Below are positions 8,382 to 17,344 of a stretch of 64,000 nt of DNA, piece by piece. The translations under genes were made by a program, and so were the position numbers. Every line of letters starts with the position of its first letter. Positions within the stretch are counted from its first letter, which is position 1. The stretch comes from Actinophytocola sp044466355. GTDB lineage: Bacteria; Actinomycetota; Actinomycetes; Mycobacteriales; Pseudonocardiaceae. Under the pieces are notes generated by a model. The model worked only from the letters and a program-made list of their open reading frames with translations, was not told where the DNA came from and searched no databases. The stretch covers positions 248,001 to 312,000 of the forward strand of contig NZ_JBITMQ010000002.1 in assembly GCF_044466355.1 (NCBI RefSeq), written 5' to 3'.

Positions 8382-9486
8382 GCGACCACGTCCACTCGAC
8401 CGTCGTGCCCGCCCCGGGCGCGGACCGCACCTCGGCGACCCCGCCGACCGCCGCCATCCGGGCGCGGATCGACTCGGCGAGCCCCCGGCGGTGCGCGGGG
8501 ACCAGGTCCGGGTCGAACCCACGGCCCTGGTCGGCCAGCCGGACCACGACCTGCCCGTCGCGGTCGTACCCGGTGAGCGCCGGTGTGCGGTCGCCCGCGT
8601 GCCGCCGGACGTTGCTCAGGGCCTCGCGCACGCCGTGGTAGATCGCGTACGCCGGTCTCGGCGGGACGGTCAGCGGGCCGGTGACGTCGGTGCGGACGGT
8701 GAGGCCCGGGTAGCCGGTCAGCGTGGCGAGCAGTTCGGCGAGGTCGACGTCCCGGTCGGGGTCCGGTGGGTGGGAGGTGAGCACGTCGACGTCCCGGCGC
8801 GCGGCGGCGGGCAGCCAGCCGAAGTCGCCGGTCGTGTCGGTGGAGACCATGAGCAACGTCGTGCTCGCGGTGTCGTGCAGCATCGCGAGGTAGGCGCGGT
8901 CGGCGGTGCGCTGTGCCCGTTCCGCGGCCGCGGCGACCCGCCGCCGCTCGGCCCGTGCCACGAGCCGGTCGCACAACCGCGCGGCGTGCCGGACGAGCAC
9001 CAGCCCGGTCCACGCGAGCAGCGCCTGCACCACCAGTTCCCAGGGGCCGGTCGCCGGCACACCGGTTCCGGCGAGGACGCAGCCCGCGCTGTGCGCCGCG
9101 ATGGCGAGGCCCGCGAGCACGTGCCCGGCGACCGGCCGGGTGGGCCACTCGCTGTAGCAGGTGACCGCCGTGATGGAGACGATGGCGAACAGCCAGCCGC
9201 TCTTCGGTTGCGCCCCGAGCACGACCTGGCTGAGCCCGACGAGGACGACGACCGCGGCGGTCCCGGTGAGGAACACGGACGGCGCGGCGGCGTGCCACCG
9301 GCTCTGCGCGCACGGCAGGGCGGTCGCCACCACGACGAGCACGACGGCGAGCGGCAGCGCCGGACCCGGGTTTCCGGCGAGCCCGAACAGTCCGCACAAC
9401 CCGGTCACGGCGGCCCGCAGCAGCGGCGCGCACCAGGCGATGGCGGCGTGGAGGTGCCGTTCGCAGGGGCCCGGCACGGTGGTCAC
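8374..9486 (-). CDS. Sensor histidine kinase (NarL-partner type)
   Basis: A 370-residue membrane histidine kinase with several hydrophobic helices in the first 170 residues. The HisKA_3 dimerisation/phosphoacceptor motif is YLAMLHDTASTTLLMV (His in LHDT), with an N-box REALSNVRRHAG and a G-box DQGRGFDP near the C-terminus. The GTG at 9486 is chosen because it gives the GTGA overlap with the upstream PLP enzyme. A much longer in-frame extension to 11064 runs antisense through other genes and is rejected. It is presumed to phosphorylate the regulator at 6661-7308, with the degenerate homologue between them. Confidence 0.87.
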   Translation of the reverse strand: MTTVPGPCERHLHAAIAWCAPLLRAAVTGLCGLFGLAGNPGPALPLAVVLVVVATALPCAQSRWHAAAPSVFLTGTAAVVVLVGLSQVVLGAQPKSGWLFAIVSITAVTCYSEWPTRPVAGHVLAGLAIAAHSAGCVLAGTGVPATGPWELVVQALLAWTGLVLVRHAARLCDRLVARAERRRVAAAAERAQRTADRAYLAMLHDTASTTLLMVSTDTTGDFGWLPAAARRDVDVLTSHPPDPDRDVDLAELLATLTGYPGLTVRTDVTGPLTVPPRPAYAIYHGVREALSNVRRHAGDRTPALTGYDRDGQVVVRLADQGRGFDPDLVPAHRRGLAESIRARMAAVGGVAEVRSAPGAGTTVEWTWSRG

Positions 9487-10604
9487 CGCGTGGACGTTGC
9501 GGCGCGTCGCAGGCCGGCGAGCGCCGCGCGGACGCGTGCCACGGCACCGGGGCCGGTCGACGCGTGCGGGGACAGCCGGATCTGGTCCGGGCGCACCGTG
9601 GCCGTGACCTCCGCGTCGGCCAGCGCCGCCGCCACGTCCTCGGTGGCATGGCCGGACACGCGGAAGGACAGGATCCCGGCCCGCCGGTCGGTCGCCGACA
9701 CGATCTCGGCACCCGCGGCGCGCAGCACGTCGTCGAGCTCGGCCACCCGGTCCGCGATGCGGCCGGACACCACCGCGGGCCCGAGTTCCTCCAGCAGCTC
9801 CAGCGCCCTGGCGAGCGCACCGGCGGTCACCGGGCTGAGGTTGGTCACCGACCACGCCGCCGCACCCGGCGCCATGTCGTGGATCTCGTCGTCGAACACG
9901 CCGGCGTCCCGGACGCCGGTCCACCCCGACAGCAGCGGCGCCGTCCGGCGCAGCGCGCGCTCGGACAGCACGGCGAACCCTGTCCCCCACCCCGCGCGCA
10001 GCCACTTCTGCCCGCCGCACACGAGGATGTCGGCCGCGGCCCACGGTTCGTCGACGACGCCGACGCCCTGGATGCCGTCCACCACGAGGAGCCGGTCGCC
10101 GACGACCTCGCGCAGCGCGGCGAGGTCGGCCCGGTAGCCGGTGCGGAAGTCGACCGCGCTCACCGTGACCGCGGTCGTGTCCGGTGTCAACGCGGCCGCC
10201 ACGGCCGCCGGTGTGACCCGGCCGTCCGGTGGGCGCAGCCGGTGCACGGTCAGCCTGCCCGCCTGCTCGGCGCGCACCCACGGGTAGGTGTTGGCCGGGA
10301 ACTCGGACGCCGACACGAGCACCGCACCGGCGGGCACGCTGAACGCCGCCTGGAACAGGCCCTGGCTCGTGTGCGGCAGGAGCGCCACGCGGCCCTCGTC
10401 CGCGCCGCACAACCGGGCCACGGCCCGCCGTGCCCGCGCGTCGAACGCCATCAGGTCGTCCACTGTGGATGCGTCGGCGGCCGCGAGCCTGGCGAGCGAC
10501 GCCGCGCTCTCCGCCAGCACCGCGCGGGAGGGCGGCCCGACCCGCGCGAAGTCCAGGTAGCCGGGCGACTCGCCGAACTGTTCGTGCCAGATGTCGCCGC
10601 TCAC
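9483..10604 (-). CDS. Class V aminotransferase-fold PLP enzyme (cysteine desulfurase/EgtE-like)
   Basis: A 373-residue fold-type I PLP enzyme of the class V group. The cofactor lysine is in CGGQKWLRAGWGTGF, preceded by VVDGIQGVGV and the phosphate-binding LLPHTSQGLF. The closest recognisable types are selenocysteine lyase/EgtE-like C-S lyases, but no ergothioneine genes are nearby, so the substrate is unknown. The GTG at 10604 has a GGGGAG ribosome site. The frame continues upstream to 10703 through the palindrome, which is unlikely to be coding. It is coupled by GTGA overlap to the histidine kinase, an unusual pairing that suggests a shared physiological signal. Confidence 0.8.
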   Translation of the reverse strand: MSGDIWHEQFGESPGYLDFARVGPPSRAVLAESAASLARLAAADASTVDDLMAFDARARRAVARLCGADEGRVALLPHTSQGLFQAAFSVPAGAVLVSASEFPANTYPWVRAEQAGRLTVHRLRPPDGRVTPAAVAAALTPDTTAVTVSAVDFRTGYRADLAALREVVGDRLLVVDGIQGVGVVDEPWAAADILVCGGQKWLRAGWGTGFAVLSERALRRTAPLLSGWTGVRDAGVFDDEIHDMAPGAAAWSVTNLSPVTAGALARALELLEELGPAVVSGRIADRVAELDDVLRAAGAEIVSATDRRAGILSFRVSGHATEDVAAALADAEVTATVRPDQIRLSPHASTGPGAVARVRAALAGLRRAATSTR

Positions 10605-10632
10605 CGCGCTCCCCTCGTCGCTGTCGTCGCTG

Positions 10633-10676
10633 TGGCCGCGCATGTCGTGCCTGATCAGGCACGACATGCGCGGCCA
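10633..10676. promoter_or_regulatory. Perfect 44-bp palindrome, centre TGATCA
   Basis: The sequence from 10633 to 10676 is its own exact reverse complement, with half-site TGGCCGCGCATGTCGTGCCTGA and no spacer. It lies 29 nt upstream of the GTG at 10604 and 179 nt before the AhpD-like gene on the other strand. It could be a dimeric repressor operator covering the promoter of the PLP enzyme/kinase operon, or an RNA hairpin in its leader. Such a long perfect palindrome is far beyond chance. Confidence 0.8.
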
Positions 10677-10854
10677 TCCTCGCACGCGACGAGGCCGGGG
10701 CACCCGTCACCTCGGGGTGGGCTTCCCGAGCATCTCGCCCGCGACGCGGACCGTGTGCCAGACCGAGACCACCGTGCGCGGTTCGCTGGACGGTGTGCTG
10801 ACCGCCGCTGGTGCGAGCTGTCGCGACGACCGCGCCGCCGTTAGCTTCGAGGCC

Positions 10855-11403
10855 ATGGCACACATCGATCTCGGCGTCGACGAGAAGCGGTTTCCCGGCA
10901 TCACGGGGCCCATGCGGTTCCGGCCGGAGACCGGGCAACCGTTGAACGAGTTGGCGGAAGTCCTGCTGCGCAAGCAACCCCACCCGCTGACCCCCGGCGA
11001 GCGCGAGCTGATCGCGGCCTACGTGTCCGGGCTCAACGACTGCGACTTCTGCTGCTCGTCGCACTCGGCGTTCGCGGCCGCCCAGTTGCCGACCGGTATG
11101 ACGCTCGTGGACCAGGTCCGCGACAACCTCGCAGCCGCACCGGTCTCACCGAAGCTCCGGGCTCTGCTGCACATCGCGGGCGCCGTGCAGGAGGGCGGCA
11201 AGAACGTGACCACCGACCTCGTAGAGGCCGCGCGTGCCGAGGGCGCGACCGACCTCGAGATCCACGACACCGTGCTGATCGCGGCCGCGTTCTGCATGTT
11301 CAACCGGTACGTCGACGGTCTGGCCACCTTCGCGCCCCAGGACGAGGGCGCCTACGCCGGCATGGCCACGCGCATCGTCGAGCACGGTTACGGCATGCCC
11401 TGA
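10855..11403 (+). CDS. AhpD-like (carboxymuconolactone decarboxylase family) peroxidase-related protein
   Basis: A 182-residue all-helical AhpD-fold protein. The redox motif is CDFCCSSHSAFA (CxxC followed by His three residues on), preceded by LTPGERELIAAYVSGLNDC as in uncharacterised peroxidase-related enzymes. Such proteins reduce peroxides or act as thiol-dependent reductases with a partner. The ATG at 10855 follows GGCC with no strong ribosome site; the longer frame to 10591 crosses the palindrome and is rejected. It is divergent from the PLP enzyme and 129 nt from the downstream protease. Confidence 0.85.
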   Translation: MAHIDLGVDEKRFPGITGPMRFRPETGQPLNELAEVLLRKQPHPLTPGERELIAAYVSGLNDCDFCCSSHSAFAAAQLPTGMTLVDQVRDNLAAAPVSPKLRALLHIAGAVQEGGKNVTTDLVEAARAEGATDLEIHDTVLIAAAFCMFNRYVDGLATFAPQDEGAYAGMATRIVEHGYGMP

Positions 11404-11532
11404 CCGATCAAGCGGTGCCCCCACGCGGATCGCCAACGTGCGGGCGTCCACGAGGTGATCGGTCCCTTCGGCGGCTTGACGGCGCGGCGCCGACCGGTTT
11501 GTTTGAAAGGAACACACGAGCCGGGAGGCGCC

Positions 11533-14500
11533 ATGCGGGTCGGGGCGAAGTTGTCGACGGTGCTGCTCGCGGCGGTGGTCGCCCTCGGCGGGTCACCGGT
11601 GCCGGGGCACGCGGTGACCGAACCCGCCACGGCGAGCAGGTACGTCGGCGCGGTCACCCTGGTCACCGGCGACCACGTGACCGTGCGCGAGATCGGCGGG
11701 CACCTGGTGCCGCAGGTGACCGCCGGCCCTGGCCGCGAGCACCTGCACTTCGCCACGACCGCGGTGGCCGACTCGCTGCTGGTGGTGCCGAGCGACGCGT
11801 GGACCGACGTGCGCACCGGGCAGGTCGACCGGCGGCTGTTCGACGTGGCCGCGCTCCTGCGGGACGGCTACGGCGACGCCCGACGTGCCGACATCCCGTT
11901 GATCGTGCAGGGCGGCCCGGCGGGCGCCGGCGCGGCCGTCACGCTGTCCAGTGTGGACGCCGTGGCCGTGCGCCAGCCCAAGTCCGGCACCGCCGAGTTC
12001 TGGCGGGCACGCAGCGGCCGCGTCTGGCTCGACGGGCTGCGGCACCCGAGCCTCGACGTGAGCGTCCCGCGGATCAACGCCCCTCGGGCGTGGGCGGCGG
12101 GTTACACGGGCGCGGGTGTGCCGGTCGCCGTGCTCGACACCGGGATCGACGACACGCATCCCGACCTGCGCAGGCAGATCAGCGCCATGAAGAACTTCAC
12201 GTCGGACCGGAGCGTCCGCGACACCGACGGGCACGGCACGCACGTCGCGTCGACCATCGCGGGCACCGGCGCGGCCTCGGGCGGCACACACAAGGGCGTC
12301 GCGCCGGGCGCGACACTGCTGGTCGGCAAGGTGTGCGGCGGGTACGGCTGCCCGGAGTCGGCGATCCTCGCCGGCATGGAGTGGGCCGCCGCCAACGGGG
12401 CGAAGATCGTGAACCTCAGCCTCGGCGGCCCCGACACGGCCGCCGACGACCCGCTCGAACTGGCCGTGGCCGGCCTGTCGGCCGAGTACGGCACGTTGTT
12501 CGTGGTCGCCGCGGGCAACGACGGCGGCTACGGCGCCGAGACGGTCTCCTCCCCCGCCAGCGCCGACGCCGCGCTCGCCGTGGGCGCGGTCGACGACCAG
12601 GACGCGGTCGCCGGGTTCTCCAGCCGCGGGCCCCGGGTGCACGACGCCGCGCTGAAACCGGAGATCACCGCGCCGGGGGTGGAGATCACCGCGGCCCGGT
12701 CCCGGTTCTCGGGCCGGGGCGGCCGCCACGACCGGTACGTGACGCTCAGCGGCACGTCCATGGCGACCCCGCACGTGGCCGGGTCCGCCGCGCTGCTGGC
12801 GCAGCGGCACCCCGACTGGACCGGCGCGCGGTTGAAGGCGGCGCTGATCGGGTCGGCGGAGCCGAGCGCGGACGCCGGGGTGTACGAGCAGGGCGCGGGC
12901 CGGGTGGACGCGGCGCGCGCCGTCGCGCAGGACGTGGCCGCCACCCCGTCGACCGTCTCGGTGGGACGAGCGGTGTGGCCGCACGACGACGACGCACCGG
13001 TGACCAGGACGGTCACCTACCGCAACGACGGCGACTCGCCGCGCACGCTGCGGCTCACGCTGTCCACGCGCGGCCCCGGCGGCGAACCGGTGCCGGACGG
13101 GATGTTCCGGCTCTCCGCGCAGACGGTGACCGTCCCCGCCCGGGGCACGGCCGACGTGGCGGTCACGGTCGACACGGCGCTCCCCGCGGCCGAGGGCGCG
13201 TTCGGCGCGCACATCGTCGCCACCGACGGCAGTGGCGTACACGTGGTCACGCCCGTCGCCGTGGACCGGGAACCCGAGAGCTACGACCTCACCTTGCGGA
13301 CGCTCGACGGCACCGGCGCGCCGACCGACGACCACTTCTCGTTCGTCTTCGGGCTCGACGAGGCGCGGTACCGGCCGGTGCCGGGGATCGGCGGCGCCGG
13401 GACGCTGCGGGTGCGGGCGGGCCGCTACCACGTGGACGCCGCGATCAGCACGCCGCGGCCGGGCGGCACCCTGTTCGACTCCGCGAAGGTGGTGCACCCG
13501 ACGGTCGACGTGCGGGCCGACACCACCGTCACGCTCGACGCCAGGACCGCGCGCCCGGTGACGGTCACGTTCGACCGGGCCGGGGTGGCGGCGGAGGCGG
13601 TCGCGGTGGCCTACAACCGGTTCACGCCGAGGAACTCGGTGAGCACCGGCGTGCTCGGTGACGACCTCGAGCGGATCGACGTCGGCCAGGTCGGCGACCC
13701 GGTGCCGGACGAGGAGCTGATCACGAGCATCGGCGGCGTGTGGGCCGTGCCGGACGGGCGGGGCGACGTGTCACGCAGCACCGTGACCTACAACCTGGCG
13801 TGGTTCGGCTACGGCACCGTGCCGACCGGCTTCGCACGCCACGTCGTGGACGGCGACCTCGCCGAGGTGCGGGCCACCTACCGGTCGCAGGCGGACCGCA
13901 AGCGCGGCACGAAGGTGTGGCTCGCGCAGGAACCGAGGGCCGGGATCGGCAACGGCTTCGGGTTCGGGTTCCTGCTCCCGCTGTCGCGCACCGAGTTCCA
14001 CAACGTCGACGGCCTGCGGTGGTCGGGTGAGCTGCAGCAGTGGGCGTTCGTGGACAAGCAGGTCCACACCGAGACCGTGCTGACCGGCGGCCCGGTCGAC
14101 CACCGGCCGGGCGCGGTCGCGGCGGAGGAGTGGAACACGGCCGTGTTCGGTCCGGGCTTCACCGCCGACGGCGTCTTCGCGAGCCGGTCGGGGGACGTCG
14201 TCGGGTTCACCCTGCCGCTGTACTCCGACGCGGGCCTCGACCGGGCCGGGGTGTCCGAGGTGGAGTCCGGACGGACGGCGCTGTACCGGGAGGGCGTGCT
14301 GGTCGGCGAGACCGGCCAGCCGGGCGTCGGCCAGTTCGAGGTGCCCGCCGAGCCGTCCGCGTACCGGCTGGAGGTCGAGTCGCGGCGCGACGACGTGTCG
14401 GAGTTCTCGACGCGGATCTCGTGCGTGTGGACGTTCACGTCGGCCCGCCCGCCGGAGGACCCGGACCCGAAGCCGAAGGGCAAGGACGGCACCGGCCTGC

Positions 14501-14817
14501 CGCTGATGGCCGTGCGGTTCGCCCCGCCGGACCTGGACCGCGAGAACGCGACGACCGCCGGCCGGGCCGTGGTCCCGGTGACGGTGCAACGCCCGTTCAA
14601 CGCGCCCGCGGCCGCGCTCACCACGTTGACGGTGGACGCCTCGTTCGACGACGGCCGCACGTGGCGGCCGGTGCCGGTCGCGGTGGACCGGCCCGACGGC
14701 GGCACGGCGACGATCGACCACCCGCGAGGCGCGCGGTACGTGTCCCTGCGGGCCCACGCGACGGACTCGGCGGGGAGCACGGTCACGCAGACGATCATCC
14801 GCGCGTACGGTGCCTGA
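11533..14817 (+). CDS. Secreted subtilisin-like S8 serine protease, large multidomain
   Basis: A 1094-residue exported protease. A signal peptide (MRVGAKLSTVLLAAVVALGG) is followed by a propeptide and an S8 domain. The catalytic triad is Asp202 (VLDTGIDDTHPDL), His234 (DGHGTHVAS) and Ser409 (LSGTSMATPHVAGSAALL), with Asn in AAGNDGG. The remaining 600 residues contain beta-sandwich-like segments with Thr/Val-rich strands and a PKPKGKDG linker near residue 980. The start at 11533 has GGGAGG eight bases upstream and opens directly on the signal peptide, so the upstream in-frame ATG at 11455 is not used. It probably degrades extracellular protein. It is followed at 199 nt by a second subtilase. 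Confidence 0.9.
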   Translation: MRVGAKLSTVLLAAVVALGGSPVPGHAVTEPATASRYVGAVTLVTGDHVTVREIGGHLVPQVTAGPGREHLHFATTAVADSLLVVPSDAWTDVRTGQVDRRLFDVAALLRDGYGDARRADIPLIVQGGPAGAGAAVTLSSVDAVAVRQPKSGTAEFWRARSGRVWLDGLRHPSLDVSVPRINAPRAWAAGYTGAGVPVAVLDTGIDDTHPDLRRQISAMKNFTSDRSVRDTDGHGTHVASTIAGTGAASGGTHKGVAPGATLLVGKVCGGYGCPESAILAGMEWAAANGAKIVNLSLGGPDTAADDPLELAVAGLSAEYGTLFVVAAGNDGGYGAETVSSPASADAALAVGAVDDQDAVAGFSSRGPRVHDAALKPEITAPGVEITAARSRFSGRGGRHDRYVTLSGTSMATPHVAGSAALLAQRHPDWTGARLKAALIGSAEPSADAGVYEQGAGRVDAARAVAQDVAATPSTVSVGRAVWPHDDDAPVTRTVTYRNDGDSPRTLRLTLSTRGPGGEPVPDGMFRLSAQTVTVPARGTADVAVTVDTALPAAEGAFGAHIVATDGSGVHVVTPVAVDREPESYDLTLRTLDGTGAPTDDHFSFVFGLDEARYRPVPGIGGAGTLRVRAGRYHVDAAISTPRPGGTLFDSAKVVHPTVDVRADTTVTLDARTARPVTVTFDRAGVAAEAVAVAYNRFTPRNSVSTGVLGDDLERIDVGQVGDPVPDEELITSIGGVWAVPDGRGDVSRSTVTYNLAWFGYGTVPTGFARHVVDGDLAEVRATYRSQADRKRGTKVWLAQEPRAGIGNGFGFGFLLPLSRTEFHNVDGLRWSGELQQWAFVDKQVHTETVLTGGPVDHRPGAVAAEEWNTAVFGPGFTADGVFASRSGDVVGFTLPLYSDAGLDRAGVSEVESGRTALYREGVLVGETGQPGVGQFEVPAEPSAYRLEVESRRDDVSEFSTRISCVWTFTSARPPEDPDPKPKGKDGTGLPLMAVRFAPPDLDRENATTAGRAVVPVTVQRPFNAPAAALTTLTVDASFDDGRTWRPVPVAVDRPDGGTATIDHPRGARYVSLRAHATDSAGSTVTQTIIRAYGA

Positions 14818-15016
14818 TCGATTCCGGTGTGATCAGGATTAGGCCACGCGGCCGGATCTTGGGGGTCCTTCAGCCCTACCCGTTCCCAGACCGTTGAATG
14901 TTGTCCGATCAGTGCGTTTGGATGGGAGTGGATCACCACACGGTGATCGTCCTTCACGTGTGCGGCCCTCCCAGGGCACGGGCGCCGCGCACGCCCTGCA
15001 TTGAGGAGGACCGGAC

Positions 15017-16396
15017 ATGAGACGTCCGAAAAGCGTGAAACTGCTGAGGGCGGGTGCAGTTGCCGCCGCGGTCACCGCGGTGAGCCTCGCGTTCGTCACT
15101 CCGGCACAGGCGGCCGAGGGCAAGGTCCTCGGCACCGACGCCGAGGGCACGATCAAGAACAGCTACATCGTGGTGTTCAAGGACGGGGCGTCCGCCTCGG
15201 CCACGAGCGTCGCGCAGGCGCACAACGCGAAGGTCACCCACACCTACAAGACCGCTCTGCGCGGTTACGCGGCGACCATGAGCGAGACCGACGCCAAGCG
15301 CACGGCCGCCGACCCGTCGGTGGCCTACGTCGAGCAGAACCGCGTGATCAAGGCGCTGGAGACGCAGCCGAACCCGCCGTCGTGGGGTCTGGACCGGATC
15401 GACCAGCGCACGCTGCCGCTCGACTCCAGCTACACCTACCCGAACGCCGGGAACGGTGTGACCGCCTACATCATCGACACCGGCATCCGCACCACCCACG
15501 GTGACTTCGGCGGCCGGGCGACGTGGGGCACGAACACGGTCGACTCCAACAACACCGACTGCAACGGCCACGGGACGCACGTGGCGGGCACGGTCGGCGG
15601 CACCGCGCACGGTGTCGCGAAGCAGGTCGACCTGGTCGCCGTGAAGGTGCTGAACTGCCAGGGCTCCGGCACGCTCGCCGGTGTCGCGCAGGGCATCGAC
15701 TGGGTGACCGCGAACGCGGCGAAGCCGGCCGTGGCGAACATGAGCCTCGGTGCCTCCGGCACCAACGCCACGCTGGAGAACGCCGTCCGCAACTCGATCA
15801 GCTCCGGCGTGACCTACGCGATCGCGTCGGGCAACTCGAGCGCGGACGCCTGCAACTTCACCCCGGCGCGCACGCCGGAGGCCATCACGGTGAACTCGAC
15901 CGACCGGACCGACGCGCGGTCGTCCTTCTCGAACTTCGGTTCCTGCACGGACATCTTCGCGCCGGGCCGCGACATCACCTCGGCGTGGAACACCAGCGAC
16001 ACCGCGACGAACACGATCAGCGGCACGTCGATGGCGACCCCGCACGTGGCCGGTGCCGCCGCGGTGTACCTCGGTTCGCACCCGGACGCGGCCCCGGCCG
16101 CGGTGCAGACCGCGCTGAAGGAGTTCGCCAGCATCGGCAAGGTGACCAACGCGGGCGCGGGCTCGCCGAACAACCTGCTGTTCGTCGGCGAGGGCGCCGA
16201 CCCGAACCCGGGTGACCCCGGCGACCCGGGCGAGCCGCCCGCGTGCGACGGCACGACCGCGTGGAGCGCGTCGGCGCTGTACTTCTTCGGCGACGAGGTG
16301 AGCCACAACGGCCACGTCTGGATCCTCGCGAACTGGTACTCCTACGGTGAGGAGCCCGGCACCACCAGCTCGTGGCTCGACATGGGTCCGTGCTGA
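15017..16396 (+). CDS. Secreted subtilisin with inhibitor propeptide and C-terminal chitin-binding (CBM5/12-like) module
   Basis: A 459-residue exported S8 protease of the proteinase K/aqualysin type. The parts are a signal peptide ending near AQA, an I9 inhibitor propeptide (SYIVVFKDG to VAYVEQNRVIKA), and a catalytic domain with Asp154 (YIIDTGIRTTH), His185 (GHGTHVAGT) and Ser338 (GTSMATPHVAG). A Pro/Gly-rich linker (about residues 393-410) leads to a 45-residue aromatic module (AWSASALYFFGDEV, HVWILANWYS) of the CBM5/12 chitin-binding type. That module suggests attack on chitin-associated protein such as fungal wall or arthropod cuticle. GGAGGA lies upstream of the ATG. Confidence 0.9.
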   Translation: MRRPKSVKLLRAGAVAAAVTAVSLAFVTPAQAAEGKVLGTDAEGTIKNSYIVVFKDGASASATSVAQAHNAKVTHTYKTALRGYAATMSETDAKRTAADPSVAYVEQNRVIKALETQPNPPSWGLDRIDQRTLPLDSSYTYPNAGNGVTAYIIDTGIRTTHGDFGGRATWGTNTVDSNNTDCNGHGTHVAGTVGGTAHGVAKQVDLVAVKVLNCQGSGTLAGVAQGIDWVTANAAKPAVANMSLGASGTNATLENAVRNSISSGVTYAIASGNSSADACNFTPARTPEAITVNSTDRTDARSSFSNFGSCTDIFAPGRDITSAWNTSDTATNTISGTSMATPHVAGAAAVYLGSHPDAAPAAVQTALKEFASIGKVTNAGAGSPNNLLFVGEGADPNPGDPGDPGEPPACDGTTAWSASALYFFGDEVSHNGHVWILANWYSYGEEPGTTSSWLDMGPC

Positions 16397-16410
16397 CGAC
16401 GGTGTGAGCT

Positions 16411-16459
16411 GAACACGACGGTGGCGGGTGCCCGGCGGGTGCCCGCCACCGTCGTGTTC
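16411..16459 (+). terminator. Strong hairpin terminator after the chitin-binding subtilase
   Basis: A perfect 18-bp stem (16411-16428 with 16442-16459) closes a 13-nt loop, 15 nt after the subtilase stop codon and just beyond the LLM oxidoreductase stop on the other strand. It can serve both convergent genes. Confidence 0.88.
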
Positions 16460-16467
16460 GCCGGGCG

Positions 16468-17307
16468 TCAGTGCAGCCGCGCGCCCATCTTGGCGATGGA
16501 CGCGAGCACGGCGTCCTCGTCCTTGTCGGGCAGCCCGATGACCAGTTCGTCGACCCCGAGCGCGGCGAGGTCCGCCACCCGCCCGGGATCGGCCCGCCCA
16601 CCGAGCGCGACCACGTACGGCTTGCCGGTGCGGCCCGCGTCGGCCCAGTGCTTGTGGAGGAGCTGGACCCGGTCGGCCATGTCGGTCTCGTACGGGGTGG
16701 TGATCCACCCGTCGGCGTTGGCGGCGATCCAGCCGAACGTCCGGTCGGTCCCGCCCGCCCCCACGAGGAGCGGCACGTGCTCCTGCACGGGTTTGGGGTA
16801 GGCCCAGCTGCCACCGAAGGAGACGAAGCGCCCGTCGTAGGCGGCGACGTCCTGCGTCCACAGCGCGCGCATCGCCTCGACGTACTCGCGCAGGGCGGTG
16901 TACCGGAACCTGGCCGGCACGCCGTGATCGGCGAGCTCGTCGGTGTTCCACCCGAACCCGGCCCCGAGCGTGACCCGCCCGCCGGAGAGGAAGTCGAGCG
17001 AGGCGATCGTCTTGGCCAGGGTGATCGGGTCCGACTCGACGGGCAGTGCGACGGCGGTGGCGAGCCGGATCGACGAGGTCACGGCGGCCGCCATGGCGAG
17101 CGAGACCCAGGGGTCGAGGGTGCGCAGGTACCGGTCGTCGGGCAGCTCGGCGCCGCCGGTCCTCGGGTGCGCGGCGTCCCGCCGCACGGGGATGTGGGTG
17201 TGCTCGGGCACGTAGAAGGAGTGGAACCCGGCGTCCTCGGCCGCCGAGGCACACGCGGCGGGCGCAACCCCACGGTCACTGGTGAACAACACGACCCCGA
17301 ACCGCAT
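16468..17307 (-). CDS. LLM-class F420-dependent oxidoreductase
   Basis: A 279-residue luciferase-like TIM-barrel oxidoreductase of the probable F420-dependent group. Visible hallmarks are SFYVPEHTHIP, the TLGAGFGWNTDE motif, and the phosphate-binding VPLLVGAGGTDRTFGW. The substrate is unknown. A KstR-type inverted repeat lies 13 nt before the ATG at 17307, so it may be a steroid/lipid-catabolism-linked enzyme. The ATG opens on the conserved first strand MRFGVVLF. The longer frame to 17457 crosses the operator and is rejected. Confidence 0.87.
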   Translation of the reverse strand: MRFGVVLFTSDRGVAPAACASAAEDAGFHSFYVPEHTHIPVRRDAAHPRTGGAELPDDRYLRTLDPWVSLAMAAAVTSSIRLATAVALPVESDPITLAKTIASLDFLSGGRVTLGAGFGWNTDELADHGVPARFRYTALREYVEAMRALWTQDVAAYDGRFVSFGGSWAYPKPVQEHVPLLVGAGGTDRTFGWIAANADGWITTPYETDMADRVQLLHKHWADAGRTGKPYVVALGGRADPGRVADLAALGVDELVIGLPDKDEDAVLASIAKMGARLH

Positions 17308-17319
17308 GCGCACCCCACA

Positions 17320-17339
17320 AAGTAGAACGTGTTCTACTT
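17320..17339. promoter_or_regulatory. KstR-type TetR operator (inverted repeat)
   Basis: Two 9-bp arms (AAGTAGAAC and GTTCTACTT) flank a GT centre. The core TAGAACGTGTTCTA fits the TNNAACNNGTTNNA consensus of KstR-like TetR repressors of sterol/lipid catabolism. It sits 13 nt upstream of the LLM oxidoreductase start, where binding would block transcription or initiation. Confidence 0.72.
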
Positions 17340-17344
17340 GCAGG

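Noticed and set aside
8374..11064. An 896-codon frame merging the kinase with upstream sequence
   Set aside because: The upstream part is antisense to two genes; the GTG at 9486 gives a normal-length kinase with GTGA overlap.
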